DNA of 64,000 nucleotides from Hsuehochloa calcarea (lineage: Eukaryota; Streptophyta; Magnoliopsida; Poales; Poaceae), in the NCBI GenBank assembly GCA_036346395.1, contig CM070594.1:55351519-55415518 (forward strand). Direction: 5' to 3'. Numbering within the stretch: position 1 is the first letter of the stretch; each line of letters starts with the position of its first letter. The notes beneath the pieces are model-generated. The model saw only the letters and a list, made by a program, of their open reading frames with translations. It did no database searches and was not told where the DNA came from. Shown piece after piece: positions 34,698 to 45,540 of this stretch. The translations under genes and the position numbers were made by a program.

Positions 34698-35044
34698 GGC
34701 AGATTCTTTTGGATGAAGAAGTCACAGTGGTCGGAGACAATTTTTTCCTTTTGGAAGATGAAGAGGAAACACAAGGTGTGAAAACCCTAACACCTAGTGC
34801 AAAGGGGTTTTTATAGCCGCAATTCTCTATCCGCATCCGAGAGTTAAGAGAAGTCCAAAGGACAAAATCTTTTTGACCAACGGACAGAAAAACTTCTCAA
34901 GTCCCAAGGCAGTTTCTCAACTTTAAAATTAATACAAACCACTTCGAATATCACGACATTTAATGGGGGGTCTGCCCGATACGATTTCGTCGGAAAAAAG
35001 TGTTTACACACGACCCATTCATTTAAAGTTCGGGGGCTAGCAGA

Positions 35045-35702
35045 TGAGGATTAAAATTTATATGTATTACTTTAATACATAAGAAAAGACCATACGTCTT
35101 CGTGGTCGTAACCCCAAGGCTAACAACCTCACTGGTCGTAAGGATTCCAGAGGTTACATAATAAATACGCTGGTCGGACAAGGTTCCGTACCTAGTCCCA
35201 ACCGATTAATCGCCTGTAAAGCTATGAGCGATATCCGATCCAAATCCAGGTATATCCTTTACCGTGTGATGAATGGAACACGTGTTGTATACTCCATGCC
35301 ACGCGATGTTACATAATCCTAAGACACTGACTAATGGTCGAATGTCTCACTGACATTTAACCACACAATAGTTGATACTTTAATCAACTGCCACCTCCCT
35401 CCAACCAGACGTAACACTTCGCACATGCGTCTTCTCCAGAAAACAGCTGCCACCTCTTCGGAAGCTATTTAAAGATGGAGCATGGAACGAGAAAGGGGGC
35501 GAGCGAGACGAACGGCGGAGAAAGACAAGAGGTTACTGGCATTCATACTTCTGATCTATTTTCAGTAGCATAGCCAACATCATACTCAGTGTAACCAGGA
35601 TTAGTCATTTGCCTGATCGTAGGCATTCCTTGTAAACAGCTAGTTCATAGTAATAAAGAGCGACCCCATTCTCTTCCAGGAGATACACATCATTTTCCTC
35701 AT
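35045..35702 (+). repeat. 3' LTR of the Tat-like gypsy element, right end lost
   Basis: Starts TGAGGATTAAAATT and matches 20919-21593 closely to CATCATTTTCCTC. The last part present in the 5' LTR (TATTTCTATATATT to the terminal CA) is missing, and copia sequence follows. Confidence 0.85.
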
Positions 35703-36983
35703 AATCTGATAACCTTTTTGAAACAATAGTAACATTATCTATAATTGTCGTACCTCAGGGATAATATAGGCCATTGGAAGCCTTTCTGTCACCTTTCATT
35801 ACAACAAGAGAACCTTTGGTGACCTTGAGTACTCTATCTCCACCTGAATACTTGTAACCTTTATCATCAAGAGCACTCAGCGAAATAAGATTTATCTTCA
35901 TGTCCGAATTGTATCGAACATTCGATAAGGTTCTGATGGTGTCATCAAATATCTTGATCCGAATAGAGCCAATGCCTGCTACCTTAAATGATGAATCATC
36001 ACCCATCAAAACAGAACCAGCACTATTGACTGACTCATAAGAGGTAAATCAATATCTATTCGGGCACATATGAAAAGTGTAAGTAGTATGAAGAATCCAT
36101 TCATCATTAGTTTCAGCATATCCAGCAAAAACAGAAACAACAAGCATCTCACCATCAGAACTACTATCACGAGCTATATTTGGTATCTTCATCTTCTGTT
36201 TTACCTTTCGGTTTGTATGTGAAGTTCCTCTTTTCTTTATTCTGCAACTTGTAGCATTCAGATATGTCGTGCCCACTTTTCTTGTAATATTTGCACGACT
36301 TGTACTTGCATATGGATTTCGACCGGTCCTTGTAGTCGTTCGAACTTTTGCCTCGAGATCTATTGTTTGAGTTCATCTTTTATCTGCCACAAAAAAACAA
36401 GCCTTCTATTTGTGAACCTGAACCTTCAAAAATCACCATCTGTTTTATCTTTTCCTTAGCATACAAGGCTTCATAAACCTCATTTAGAGTCAGTGTATCA
36501 TGACTATACAATATGGTACCTCTGAAATTTGAGTATGAACTAGGTAAAGAACATAAAAGGATTAAACTCAAATCTTACTCATCATATTTTACCTCCATCG
36601 ACTTTAGGTTAGAGACGATCTCTTTAAATTTCAAAAGATGATTCAATACATTACCTCCCTCTTGCAACTTGTGTAAGAATAATTTCTGCTTGAGATGCAT
36701 CTTACTGGTGAGATCTTTTGTCATGCATACCTCTTCCAGCTTCAGCCATAGAGTATCGACCGATATTATTATGCAGGTAAAGTTAAAGTTGGGACAGTGC
36801 CTTACTGACCTTTCTCTTTTCTTCATGAGACCAAGTATTGACTGCCTTCTTCCCAAAGCCATCCAGCGCCTCATCCAGATTGGATGGCGCCAATAACACT
36901 CGCATCTTGACTTGCCACAGAGAGTATTGCGTGTCCCGATCCAGCAGCGAAAGATCATACTTCAATGACACCATGTCGAACAA
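35703..36983 (-). pseudogene. Copia gag and protease remnant
   Basis: Starts MFDMVSLKYDLSLLDRDTQY, SLWQVKMRVLLAPSNLDEAL; then MHLKQKLFLHKLQEGGNVLN and LILLCSLPSSYSNFRGTILY, the Gag core. A knuckle-like CKYYKKSGHDISECYKL has the second Cys replaced by Tyr. Protease reads DEWILHTTYTFHMCPNR, where the usual WILDTA has its catalytic Asp as His. Then INLISLSALDDKGYKYSGGD and, in a shifted frame, GTTIIDNVTIVSKRLSDY up to the gypsy border. Several frame changes and two missing key residues show that it is dead. Confidence 0.8.
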
Positions 36984-37026
36984 ACTCTAGATTGAAACGG
37001 GCAACAAATGTGGCTCTGATACCACT

Positions 37027-37311
37027 TGTTAGAAATCGACAGGCAAATAACAAAGTAGATTAAGAACAGAGAGACACCGATTTTTTACGTAGAAAATCCA
37101 TTCGGGAAAAAAACCACGGGTGCACGACGGCGATCTTCATTATATCAGAAAAAGTGTTTACAAAATACAGTAATTTTAATGAGCCGTCAACTCTTCCCGT
37201 ACAGCTTACAAGGGTATATATAGTGGTATAAAACTGACTCGAGTCGAAAACGGAAACTAACTCCGCGTCTCCAAACCTTAGTCTCTTTAAAATTCGGATC
37301 ACATATCAACA
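37027..37311 (-). repeat. Right LTR (5' LTR) of the copia element
   Basis: Begins TGTTAGAAATC on the plus strand and ends ATATCAACA before TGAGT at 37312-37316. The primer site lies immediately left (37013-37024). Confidence 0.82.
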
Positions 37312-38203
37312 TGAGTACATACTATTGTACTAGTACACGTTTTATCGGCGATTATATTAAATAAATTAAAACATATATTAATAATTAAATAAATAATAAA
37401 GTCGATACGCATGCTGCATGGGAATTAAGACGTCAGGCTGCTTGTTTCGTACGTACCTCCGAGGGTAGGTGCTGCTGCTGTCGGTGAAGTATACATCACC
37501 GGTAGCTTGATCAAGGTCGAGGCCGTTGAGAAAGTGGAAATGTACGCCGTCCGCCTGGGCCGCTAGCACCACGGTTTGGCCGCCGTCCGGCCCTACTTTC
37601 TTGCGCCCCAAGTACGCGTCGGCGATGTAGAGCTCGCGGGTTTCATTGTGGAAGAACCGAATACCCAACGGGCGCCCGCATATGCTCTCTTTCTGCTCCG
37701 GTGGCACCGCGGACTCCGAGTCCTTGCACATAGGAATTTTCCTACACGCGCATATAGGTAATTAACACGTAAGTTAATGGCATGGCATCTAATCGCGATC
37801 TATCTGATACAATGTGGATTATACCGACCTGTTGTTGGCGTTGTACATACGCGAAGGTGCTCCAGCCGACGGCGCTGCCGCCCCACTTGAGGACACGGCC
37901 GTCGTTGACGCCCGTGTAGATCCCGTCCTTGCCATCGAAGGCGAGGCTCTCGGCGCCGCTGACGCCCTTGGGCAGCGGAAAACGGTAGGTCCACCGTGTG
38001 TCGGTGGTCTTTATCTGCTCCCCCGCGCACGACGAAACCAGAGAGGCGAGGCCGACCAGCAGGAGAAGTGTCGTGGCATAATTGCGCCGCATGCTTCGGT
38101 GTCGTCGCCGTCGTCGTCAGAAGTCGTCTTCGATGGAAAACAACTGTACGTACTGCATGCCTTTTACAGGCCTGTGACTATGGCAGCCATGGCCATCTAG
38201 CTT

Positions 38204-38211
38204 TGATATAT
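38204..38211 (-). promoter_or_regulatory. Candidate TATA box of the strictosidine-synthase-like gene
   Basis: On the minus strand GTATATATC lies about 110 bp upstream of the ATG at 38092. The Mutator-like element begins at 38222, about 10 bp further upstream. The call rests on the word and the spacing. Confidence 0.35.
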
Positions 38212-38679
38212 ACTCGAACACAGAATTAAAATAATATTTTAAAATATATATATATAAATAAATAGTCGACTAAAAAAATAGCAAAAAATGAGTTTACGTC
38301 ACGGTTGAACTGGCGTCAGACTCCTATTGCCCTGTTATCAGTTCAACTGGCGACAGGTACTCTGTCCCCTTTGTCGCCAATGTGACTTCCTGTCGCTAGG
38401 AACCCCTTGATAAAACCCTAAAATTCGACATAGGATTCATTTGTATTCAGAAAAAATAGGAGGAATGAATGGAGAGGAGTAGAGGGGAGGAGAGAAGCTA
38501 GCGAAGCGCTGCCCGCTCGGTTGCCCACTTGTGAGGTAATTTTTTTAACCGAATGGATTACATAGTTTTAGATGTACGGTTGCGTAGTACAGTATGTTGT
38601 ACATAATTCTTTTCGGTGGGTAATTTTGTTTTAGATATGTGGTTAATTGTCAAGTATTCTTCATGGTGCAGTGCGTCGA

Positions 38680-40960
38680 TTATGTCGGACGTCACCAATT
38701 TCAAAATTTACTACGGTCCGGGGATTATTCTGAAGGGTCCCGAGATGATTGACCTATGTTATTTCCAATCGACGACCGTGCCCCTGCCAAGAGCAGAGAG
38801 ACGTACATAGGGCGTTGTGATGCGGTGGTTGTTTCACACATTTCAAGCGGAGCGTGATATGTATGATATGAGATTGAGTTGTCTTGCCCCTCGAGCAACA
38901 CAATTGACATATTTGAAGTTAGTACAACTGAAGGGGTCAAAGTCATGAAAGTCATATCTACACGTGGCGAGGGAGGAAGGGTGGGATTTGGTCCTTCTGG
39001 CCCAGGTATATGCCAAGTTCATTCTTGCATCCGCGACTGAACAAGAAGGAGGTGGTGATGGCGAAGAAGAAGTCGGTGAATTTAGCCACAGTGCGGCGCA
39101 CACAGTGCTCGAAGCTCCCGGAGTTGCTGATGCTGTCGACGAAGATCCTGAAGAAGTAGCTCCTTCAGTCAGGCAGGCCAATGGGCATGCTGACGAGGGT
39201 GAGGAGCTGGAAGCCATAGTGCAAAGGATGAACTAGGAATCCCGGGACTACAATGCAATGTCATAAGATGAAGGGTCCGACAACGAGAATGATGTGGACC
39301 AGCTGGCGGTTCCATCCGAGTAGAACACATACCAGTTCGACAATCTCATTGTCGATGAAGGCTTCTGTGTGTTGTGAGAGTGCGACTAGAGCGAGGTCAC
39401 GCTAGGAGCTGTGTACAAATGCAACGAGAAATTCTGGGCCTTGTCGGTGCGGCGCACATTCACAGTCGTCAAGTCTAACCCAAGATGCTACGACGTGAAG
39501 TGCGAAATAGAGGGATGCCCTTGGCGAGTGCATGCATTTCAGCCTAAGTGGGACACCTACTGGAAGTGCTCTATAGTAGTCCCGCACACATGCGTTGTCA
39601 CTGAGTCAGTGTAGTCCCACAAAAACCTGTCATCAAGCTTCATCGCCAACCTCATATACGGTGAGATCGTGGATAATCTTGATTTTGAGCCACAATCCAT
39701 TATTCCTGCGATTAAGGTAAGGTTCTAGTACACAATCAGCTATGCCAAGTCTTGGAGGGCAAAACAGAAGGCATTGGAATAAAGATTCGGCACGTTCAAG
39801 GATTCCTACCACAACCTCCCCGGGCTACTCCGAGTCATACAAGACAGGAATCCCGGCACTCATGTCGACATTCAAGACGCCACACATCCGAAGTGGGCCA
39901 ATAAGAGGGTACTACAGCGAGCATTTTTTGCATTTGGTCCATGCATCAATGCATTCCGACACTACCGTCCAATCTTGTGCATAGATGGCACTTTCCTGAT
40001 TGGAATTGACTGCAATAGCGATGGACGACAACAATCAAGTTCTTTCCATGGCATTCTCTTTCGTTGAAAGCGAGAACACAGACATAGATGGTTGTGGTTC
40101 CTGAAGAATGTGAGGATTTCTGTTGTACAGGGCCGTCCAAACGTATACATTATTCATGATCGACATGCCGGCCTCCTCAGTGCAATAACCCAGCTACAAC
40201 AAGGAGATAACGAACCATTTGCATGGGCGGATCTGCAGAGCAAGTGGTGCATGAGGCACTTGGGGAAAACTTCTATAAGCAATTTCGCAACAAGAACCTG
40301 ATGAACTTGTTCAAGTGGCTGTGCAACCAGAATCAGCAGCAGAAGTTTGAAACACTCTAGAATATTCTAGATGAGAGGGCCCGGATGCACAGAAGGGAGA
40401 CAGTGAAAATGGTCGCCCCAAGCGCTGACCAGGCCCCTGAAGTATTACCACGGCTACCCATAGATGGTCCCAGTCTGACAAGGAGGACGGGGGCGCAGAT
40501 GAAATACTTCTCGGACAAGATTGAGCACGAGCATAAGGAGAAGTAGTTGCTGCTACATGATAGGGGTGATGCTCGATATGGCATCATGACAACCAATCTA
40601 GCCGAGTTTTACAACTGGGTCATGCGCGCGCAAGGTATCTCCCTTTGGTTGGTATTGTGGAGGCAATTCTCCGTGGTGCGACAAACTACTTCGTTGACAG
40701 AAGCAACAACGCGTCGCTCGCCATGGCAAATGATATAGTACTCTACTCCAAGATGATCACCAAGTACATAGAGGAGAAGAGTAAGAAGGGTGAGATGCAT
40801 CGCGCATTCAAGATGGGCACAAGGGAGTTTCGCTTCAAGGTAATGTGCAGAGATAAAGGACGCCGCGGGATGAACCGCAAGAGGGTTACCCACGAGTGCA
40901 CACTACACCGCTCTAGTTGCGTATGCACTGGCAGGGGGCTGGGACCTGCTGTCGCAGACC
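38680..40960 (+). pseudogene. MuDR-type transposase pseudogene
   Basis: N-terminal region: TNFKIYYGPG and DLCYFQSTTVPLPRAERRT, then EEGWDLVLLAQVYAKFI and an acidic linker. DNA-binding domain at about 39400-39600: CNEKFWALSVRRTFTVVKSN, CYDVKCEIEGCPWRVHAFQP, WKCSIVVPHTCVV. Catalytic region with many stops: NAFRHYRPILCIDGTFLIG (D of the DDE triad), ISVVQGRPNVYIIHDRHAGL (second D), DLQSKWCMRHLGKNFYKQF. The tail reads GIVEAILRGATNYFVDRSNN, VTHECTLHRSSCVC (start of a SWIM-like C-x-C...C-x-H finger, not completed). At least eight stops or frame changes. The family is secure; it is inactive. Confidence 0.8.
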
Positions 40961-41249
40961 AAACTACGTATGACTCACGCCACCTAGTACTCTTCCACAA
41001 AGACCTCGTGCACCAAAGCTCTACTCGTGTACCAGTACACGTGGTCTCGCGTACACAGACTGGACAATCCTTGGGTGCGCGTGGACACCCTCTCCTCTGT
41101 ATACGGTCTTCAGATAACGTGGTCATCTGTCAGCTTGTTGAACATCACAACGTAGGACGGGTATGACTCTGCGTGGTGATTGGTGTGTAGGTCACATGTG
41201 GAATAGACCAAAGGAACACTTAGCACACGAAATTGTGATTGCATTACAA

Positions 41250-42414
41250 GAAAATAATAAATGTTCACGAAACTAACCCATCGGTGACACCACACCACGC
41301 CCATAGTTGGCTGATCCACATCGTCGTTCTCGGTGTACAGGCTGACCGTGTACACTCCCAAGTCCAGCTGTCGATGTCCGATCTGGAAGCGCTTGAAGGA
41401 CCAAAGCTGCAAAGTAGCGGACATCCAGAGAGGATGGAGCTGTCTTGGGACCGGTGGCACGCGTCGCACAGTGCGTGGTACATCGCACACAGCACGGTCG
41501 GACCCCAGGTGTAGGGCTGGATCTCCTCCACCGGTCAGTCTGCAAGCTCATGTGCGTAGCGGATGTAGTGCTTAACGACGCTGTCGTTGTGGGACCCAGG
41601 AACATAACCCCACCCAAACAACCACAACAGGTAGGCCTCGAAGTGCCTCCTCACCGTCGCATTGAGTGCGTCCTTTGCCATACGCTCGGACTACAAGAAG
41701 ACATATATATGTCACCAAGGTTCACAAATGAATTGATGCGAGAGGACATTAGTTACAAATACTTATGTAGAACTGGTAGATCAACCTCAGCGTCGGCTCG
41801 TGCGGACTGCTGAACTCGTGGTAATCGCTGCCCCACGGCAACACATCCTGAAACCTCGCCAGGAACTTCGTGCACCACGTGGGTGAGATCTCATACACCG
41901 CCACGGGGAAGCCTGCGCAGGGCAACCTGGTCAGGAAGCTTACGTCCTGCAGCGTCGACATCATCTTCCCGCACAGGAGGTGAAACGTATGTGTCTCCGG
42001 CCTCCAGCGGTCGACCAACGCCGTCAGTAGGGCATGATCGTATGGAAAATGCCTGGACGTACAACCAGGACCGCGGTCCTGATCGTCCTCCCACGTCGCC
42101 TCCAACATCCATGCTAGCAGAAGGAGGCCTACCGCTCTCAACCTGTGTCGGGTCAGGTTATGAACGAACGTTATTCCACACGTAATAGTCAGACCACAAA
42201 TAAGTACACGAAGATTGCAATAGCACGTACCTCGCCACCCAGTTGGGGTGCAACCTCCATCCCTTATGGGGCGTGCGTAGCCGCAACGCGCCAAGCTCAA
42301 TTGGCACCTCGCCCTCCTTGGGGAGGATGTACTGAGGCGGCTACGATGATGTAGGTCAATAACTGGGTCAAGCAACTCGTACAACCACTCGGCAGCGCGG
42401 TTTGGATCCGCCAT
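41250..42414 (-). pseudogene. Plant mobile domain (PMD) gene on the Mutator-like element
   Basis: ATG at 42414: MADPNRAAEWLYELLDPVID. From about 42100: FPYDHALLTALVDRWRPETH, TFHLLCGKMMSTLQDVSFLT, RLPCAGFPVAVYE, the conserved start of the plant mobile domain. Further left, in other frames: GWVMFLGP-like sequence, PYTWGPTVLCAMYHALCDAC, ILSGCPLLCSF and LQLWSFKRFQIGHRQLDLGV, the conserved end. At least one intron (about 41750) and frame changes separate the parts. PMD proteins occur as host genes for silencing and development and as cargo of transposons. Here the gene lies convergently to the transposase, so I infer transposon cargo. Confidence 0.75.
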
Positions 42415-43307
42415 ACCTAAAAATTCAGTGCATACATTGTAAAGACTATGAAATATCTAAAATGATAATACAAAATGATATTAGCAAACTAATTACCAAC
42501 CACAAATAGAAACTAAATTTATGCGACATGTCATAAATCTGTGATTACGCTCTACCTAACCTACAGAGCTAAATAAAGCTGTGATTTTTTCGATTAGGCT
42601 TTACCTACCCTAATTAGATGCTTTGGATTTTCGTTGTAATTTTAAAACATGTTATGCCATTTTCCTAGTTATAAATTAATTCCTGACATTAACAATATAA
42701 TTACCGCACACAAATAGAGAGCTAAATAAAGCTACGATTAATTCGATTAGGCTCTACCTACTCTAATTAGCTGCTACAGATTTTTCTTTCAATTTTCAAA
42801 CATGTCATGCTATTTTCCTACTTAAAAAATAATTTTTGGTATTAACAATATAATTACCGCGCACAAATGGGGAGCTAAATAAAACTGGTATTATTTACAT
42901 TACCCTCTACATACCTTGTATACAGCTCAAAAGATGTACTACATAATTGGACTGCAACTATCTAATCTACTAAATTCTATGTCGCTATTTTTGTTTGTTA
43001 ACCGACAATGTTTTGACATAATGTATAAAGTTCAAAAAAACGTACTTGCATGATGGCCGATCAGATCCGATACTCCGTCTATCTCTCCTCCGCGATGAAC
43101 TGGCAGAGCTTCGCTACCTTTCTTCTCTCCCTCTCCCTCTCTCTTTCTGTTTTTTTTCCGAAATTAAAATAAGTTTGGACTGATTTTTGGTCAACTAGCG
43201 ACAAGTTGAACTGGCAACAAGAACCATTTATGCTATTTTTTGGTGACTATTTATTTTTGTAGTTTTCTTTTTAAAATATTATTTTTTTAAAAAAAATCCT
43301 CGAACAT

Positions 43308-43642
43308 AAACGAAAATCCTGCTCGGCTACTCAAACTGTAATACTGTCGTCTACAGTCAAGGTGATGTGGTCGTGGACGGCTGCAACGCATGCTGTAGAT
43401 TGCCTTGTCGTTGTCGGCCTCGTCGTGGTGCACGCAGGCACGGGAGGGAGTATGAGCGAGCTACTCCGCGCGACTTTATGCATGAGTGCCGGATTGTGCC
43501 CCCGTGCTAGCGAGCTCGCGTCTCTGAGTTCGTTCGTGTGCCCTGTTTTTCGAGCGTGCGTGAGCAAGAAGGGTCCAAACTGGACTTGTTCTTCGGGTCC
43601 GGACACAACAAGAAGACATACATAAAAGAATAAGAAAGAAGT
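43308..43642. other. Flank between Mutator-like element and solo LTR
   Basis: About 335 bp continuing the original upstream DNA of the strictosidine-synthase-like gene. Frames on both strands are short and I recognise none. It could contain displaced promoter elements of that gene. Confidence 0.35.
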
Positions 43643-45535
43643 TGTTGGACCGAAACGGCGACTAGAGGGGGGGTGAATAGGAGTATGATCTCTTTTGCAC
43701 CTTGATCGAATTTAACACGTTTTTCACTCCAATAACTATGAGAGCTATGAAGACCAAAGTACAAGCATAGCGGAAGACTTGTATTGAATCCAATTGAAAC
43801 CTCGAAGTAAAACAATAAAAAATACAAAAAACTCAATTCACAATGAGTTGGCGGTCAGACCTCTCAACATGGGCGGTCTACCTCCAGCATGATAAATAGT
43901 AAAATCAGTCCGAAAATAAAATCACAAATTAGTCTAACTTTTGATCCACAATTCCAAACTTCACGAAACTTGAAACACACCTTCTCTACGATGTCAGGAA
44001 CCTATTCCAATCAAGGACCGTGAAGATATTTGCTTAAGTTTTGACATTTTTCGTTTGAGTGAAGGTTGCTTCAAAACTGAGTCAAAGCCAAAATATAATC
44101 CAAAAACTTACTTGTGGGTTAAAGATGATCAAGATGATTCTAGATGTATTCTCACATGTCACAACAAGTAAGATCTAGGCCAGAAACTAAAGGAAAACCG
44201 AAGGATCAAAGAAAGCCACAAAATCACAAAATAGAGAACAAGAACAAGAAGAGAATCATCTTGATGAATCTTGCTTGGATTGGTTTGAGATAGCTATTGG
44301 TTTACAACCACTCCATCATGGAGGACGAATACTCAACATTTAGCTCACAATCAATCCAACTCTCTAGAACTATAACCTCTCCACTATCCTCTCCCTAAAC
44401 ACCAAAATTAGGATTTTATCAAATCAAGAGTTGGGGGTGCACAACCAGTACCCTCCCCTATTTATAGTGGAGGCTAGCTTCTAGAAGGACATTCCTAATG
44501 GGCACCCGTTAAGCCCACACACAAACGGTTTTAACTCATGCACGTATTTCAAAGCGCTGTTTTCATCTTCTTTTGACCTAAACCACTTCTCCTTACGCCG
44601 TCTTGCGCCGTGGTTTAGCCAAAAGCTATCAATGAAGTTACTAAAATACTCCTTCTCGATTCTTCTCCAAAGACCGAGTCCAAACTTCATGAAGCAATTC
44701 CATGCTTCGCCACGTGTAGATTGATCAACGACTCTCTTCATGTCGGCATGTCTCTCCTATTCGGCTCCCACTAAAACCACCATGGCACTTGCACCGACCC
44801 CCGTACCCCTTGATGCAACCCGTCGCACCGAACTTCCCGTTAGACCATCCTTGTCCATTTTGCACCATGCTTGAGTCCATTGACTTCACCCGACATCCTC
44901 GATCGATCTGAACCTCAGCTCTCCAAGCCTAGTCCCGATCATCCTCGCCGTTGACTGTCGTTGACCTCCAAGCCTCTTGTACAACAATAGACCAAGAAAT
45001 CGATTCCGAGAATAAATTCTTCGCAACTTGACCCACGTTAATCAAAACATGCATCATACAACACATATGCACTGAAACCAACGAACCTGACCTAAACTAC
45101 AATCATTGCCGCCAAGATGACCGGCAAACAAGTCAAAACCGATCAGCCGCCACCCATAGCCGGTCTGACCGCCACCTGGCTGGTCTGACCGCCCAGTAAG
45201 GAACTTAGTCAAATTTTCTCCTTGGAAATCCGAGACATCTTTGAAAATTTCAAACAAATAGAACTTTTGACTCGAAGCTCTAAAAATTATGAGACCAAGT
45301 GTAGAAGAATCCCCTTTTTGCCTACACCATCTATTTTTGGCCCAGCTCCAAATTCAAAAACACTTAATGGCCGGTCTGACCGCCAGCCTCTAGGCCCAAG
45401 GCTTGGCCGGTCTGACCGCCAATGACTTGACAGCACCTGAACTTTGTTGAAAACGCGTGATTCAATAAAGCTTCAACGCCATTGCCAATTGTAACATCAT
45501 CCTAAGATCATGAGCATATCCCCATGATATCCACA
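43643..45535 (+). mobile_element. 1.89-kb solo LTR with perfect target duplication
   Basis: Starts TGTTGGACCGAAACGG, ends CATGATATCCACA, and is flanked by GAAGT at 43638-43642 and 45536-45540. It contains the GACTAGAGGGGGGGTGAATAG word near its start and repeated GGTCTGACCGCC words in its last third, as in the LTR-like copies at 54.3-57.8 kb. No internal coding domain is seen; a frame at 44481-44741 is unrecognised. Strand is assigned from the shared start. Confidence 0.8.
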
Positions 45536-45540
45536 GAAGT

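Larger units (their letters stand above)
20919..35702 (+). mobile_element. Tat-like Ty3/gypsy element (middle level of nest)
   Basis: 5' LTR 20919-21629 and 3' LTR 35045-35702 share long near-identical stretches. A primer-binding-like TGGTGTCGTCCGTGGGG follows the 5' LTR at about 21632, and a purine tract CGGGGGCT precedes the 3' LTR. Between them on the plus strand lie gag, protease, RT, RNase H and integrase; then on the minus strand an antisense gene (34697 to about 28750), the arrangement known from Tat-lineage elements. The copia DNA left of it ends CTTGA. No CTTGA follows the right LTR, which also lacks its last few tens of bases, so a deletion removed the right border. Many in-frame stops make it non-autonomous. 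Confidence 0.88.
19918..37311 (-). mobile_element. Ty1/copia element (outer level of nest), RT deleted
   Basis: LTRs are 19918-20204 and 37027-37311 (about 286 bp, moderately diverged). The primer site TGGTATCAGAGC is on the minus strand at 37013-37024. Reading leftward, gag and protease remnants (36983-35755) are followed by the gypsy insertion, then integrase (20918 to about 20205), then the left LTR at once. Reverse transcriptase and RNase H are missing. About 150 bp of the integrase zinc-binding region is also missing at the right edge of the gypsy insertion. The element is dead on several counts. Flanks TGAGT/TGAGT are a perfect 5-bp duplication. The insertion lies in intron 2 of the strictosidine-synthase-like gene, in the gene's own orientation. 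Confidence 0.85.
19256..38092 (-). pseudogene. Strictosidine-synthase-like gene split by a 17.4-kb nested insertion
   Basis: Exons on the minus strand are 38092-37829, 37741-37457 and 19595-19256. Exon 1 gives a secretion signal (MRRNYATTLLLLVGLASLVS) and the first propeller blade (FPLPKGVSGAESLAFDGKDG). Exon 2 gives SICGRPLGIRFFHNETRELY and NGLDLDQATGDVYFTDSSST. Exon 3 gives ADLPYPNGTALSRDRTHLVM and ends IGVFA-stop. Donor and acceptor phases of exons 2 and 3 agree, reading YPRR-KMPRATVLKADL across the insertion. Exon 1 needs four fewer bases near its 3' end to reach NAN-NRKIPMC in frame. Exon 3 is short: blocks equivalent to GDATGRLLKY and PGYPDNVR are missing. Plant members are six-bladed beta-propeller proteins of vacuole or secretory route; most lack true alkaloid synthase activity. 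Probably non-functional. Confidence 0.8.
38222..43298. mobile_element. Mutator-like element with mudrA-like and plant-mobile-domain genes
   Basis: Ends share AATAATATTTTAAAA and nearby words in inverted orientation (TAAATAGTC...AAAAAATAGCA on the left; TGCTATTTTTTGGTGACTAT on the right), with a shared GTTGAACTGGC motif further in. Flanks are CTCGAACAC (38213-38221) and CTCGAACAT (43299-43307), a 9-bp duplication with one mismatch, the length typical of Mutator elements. The 5.1-kb interior has a decayed transposase on the plus strand and a decayed mobile-domain gene on the minus strand. It sits about 130 bp upstream of the strictosidine-synthase-like start codon. Both genes have stops, so it is non-autonomous today. 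Confidence 0.78.

Noticed and set aside
39946..41617. Many 60-127-codon frames on both strands in the Mutator-like element
   Set aside because: Most are shadows; only the transposase and mobile-domain blocks have family motifs.
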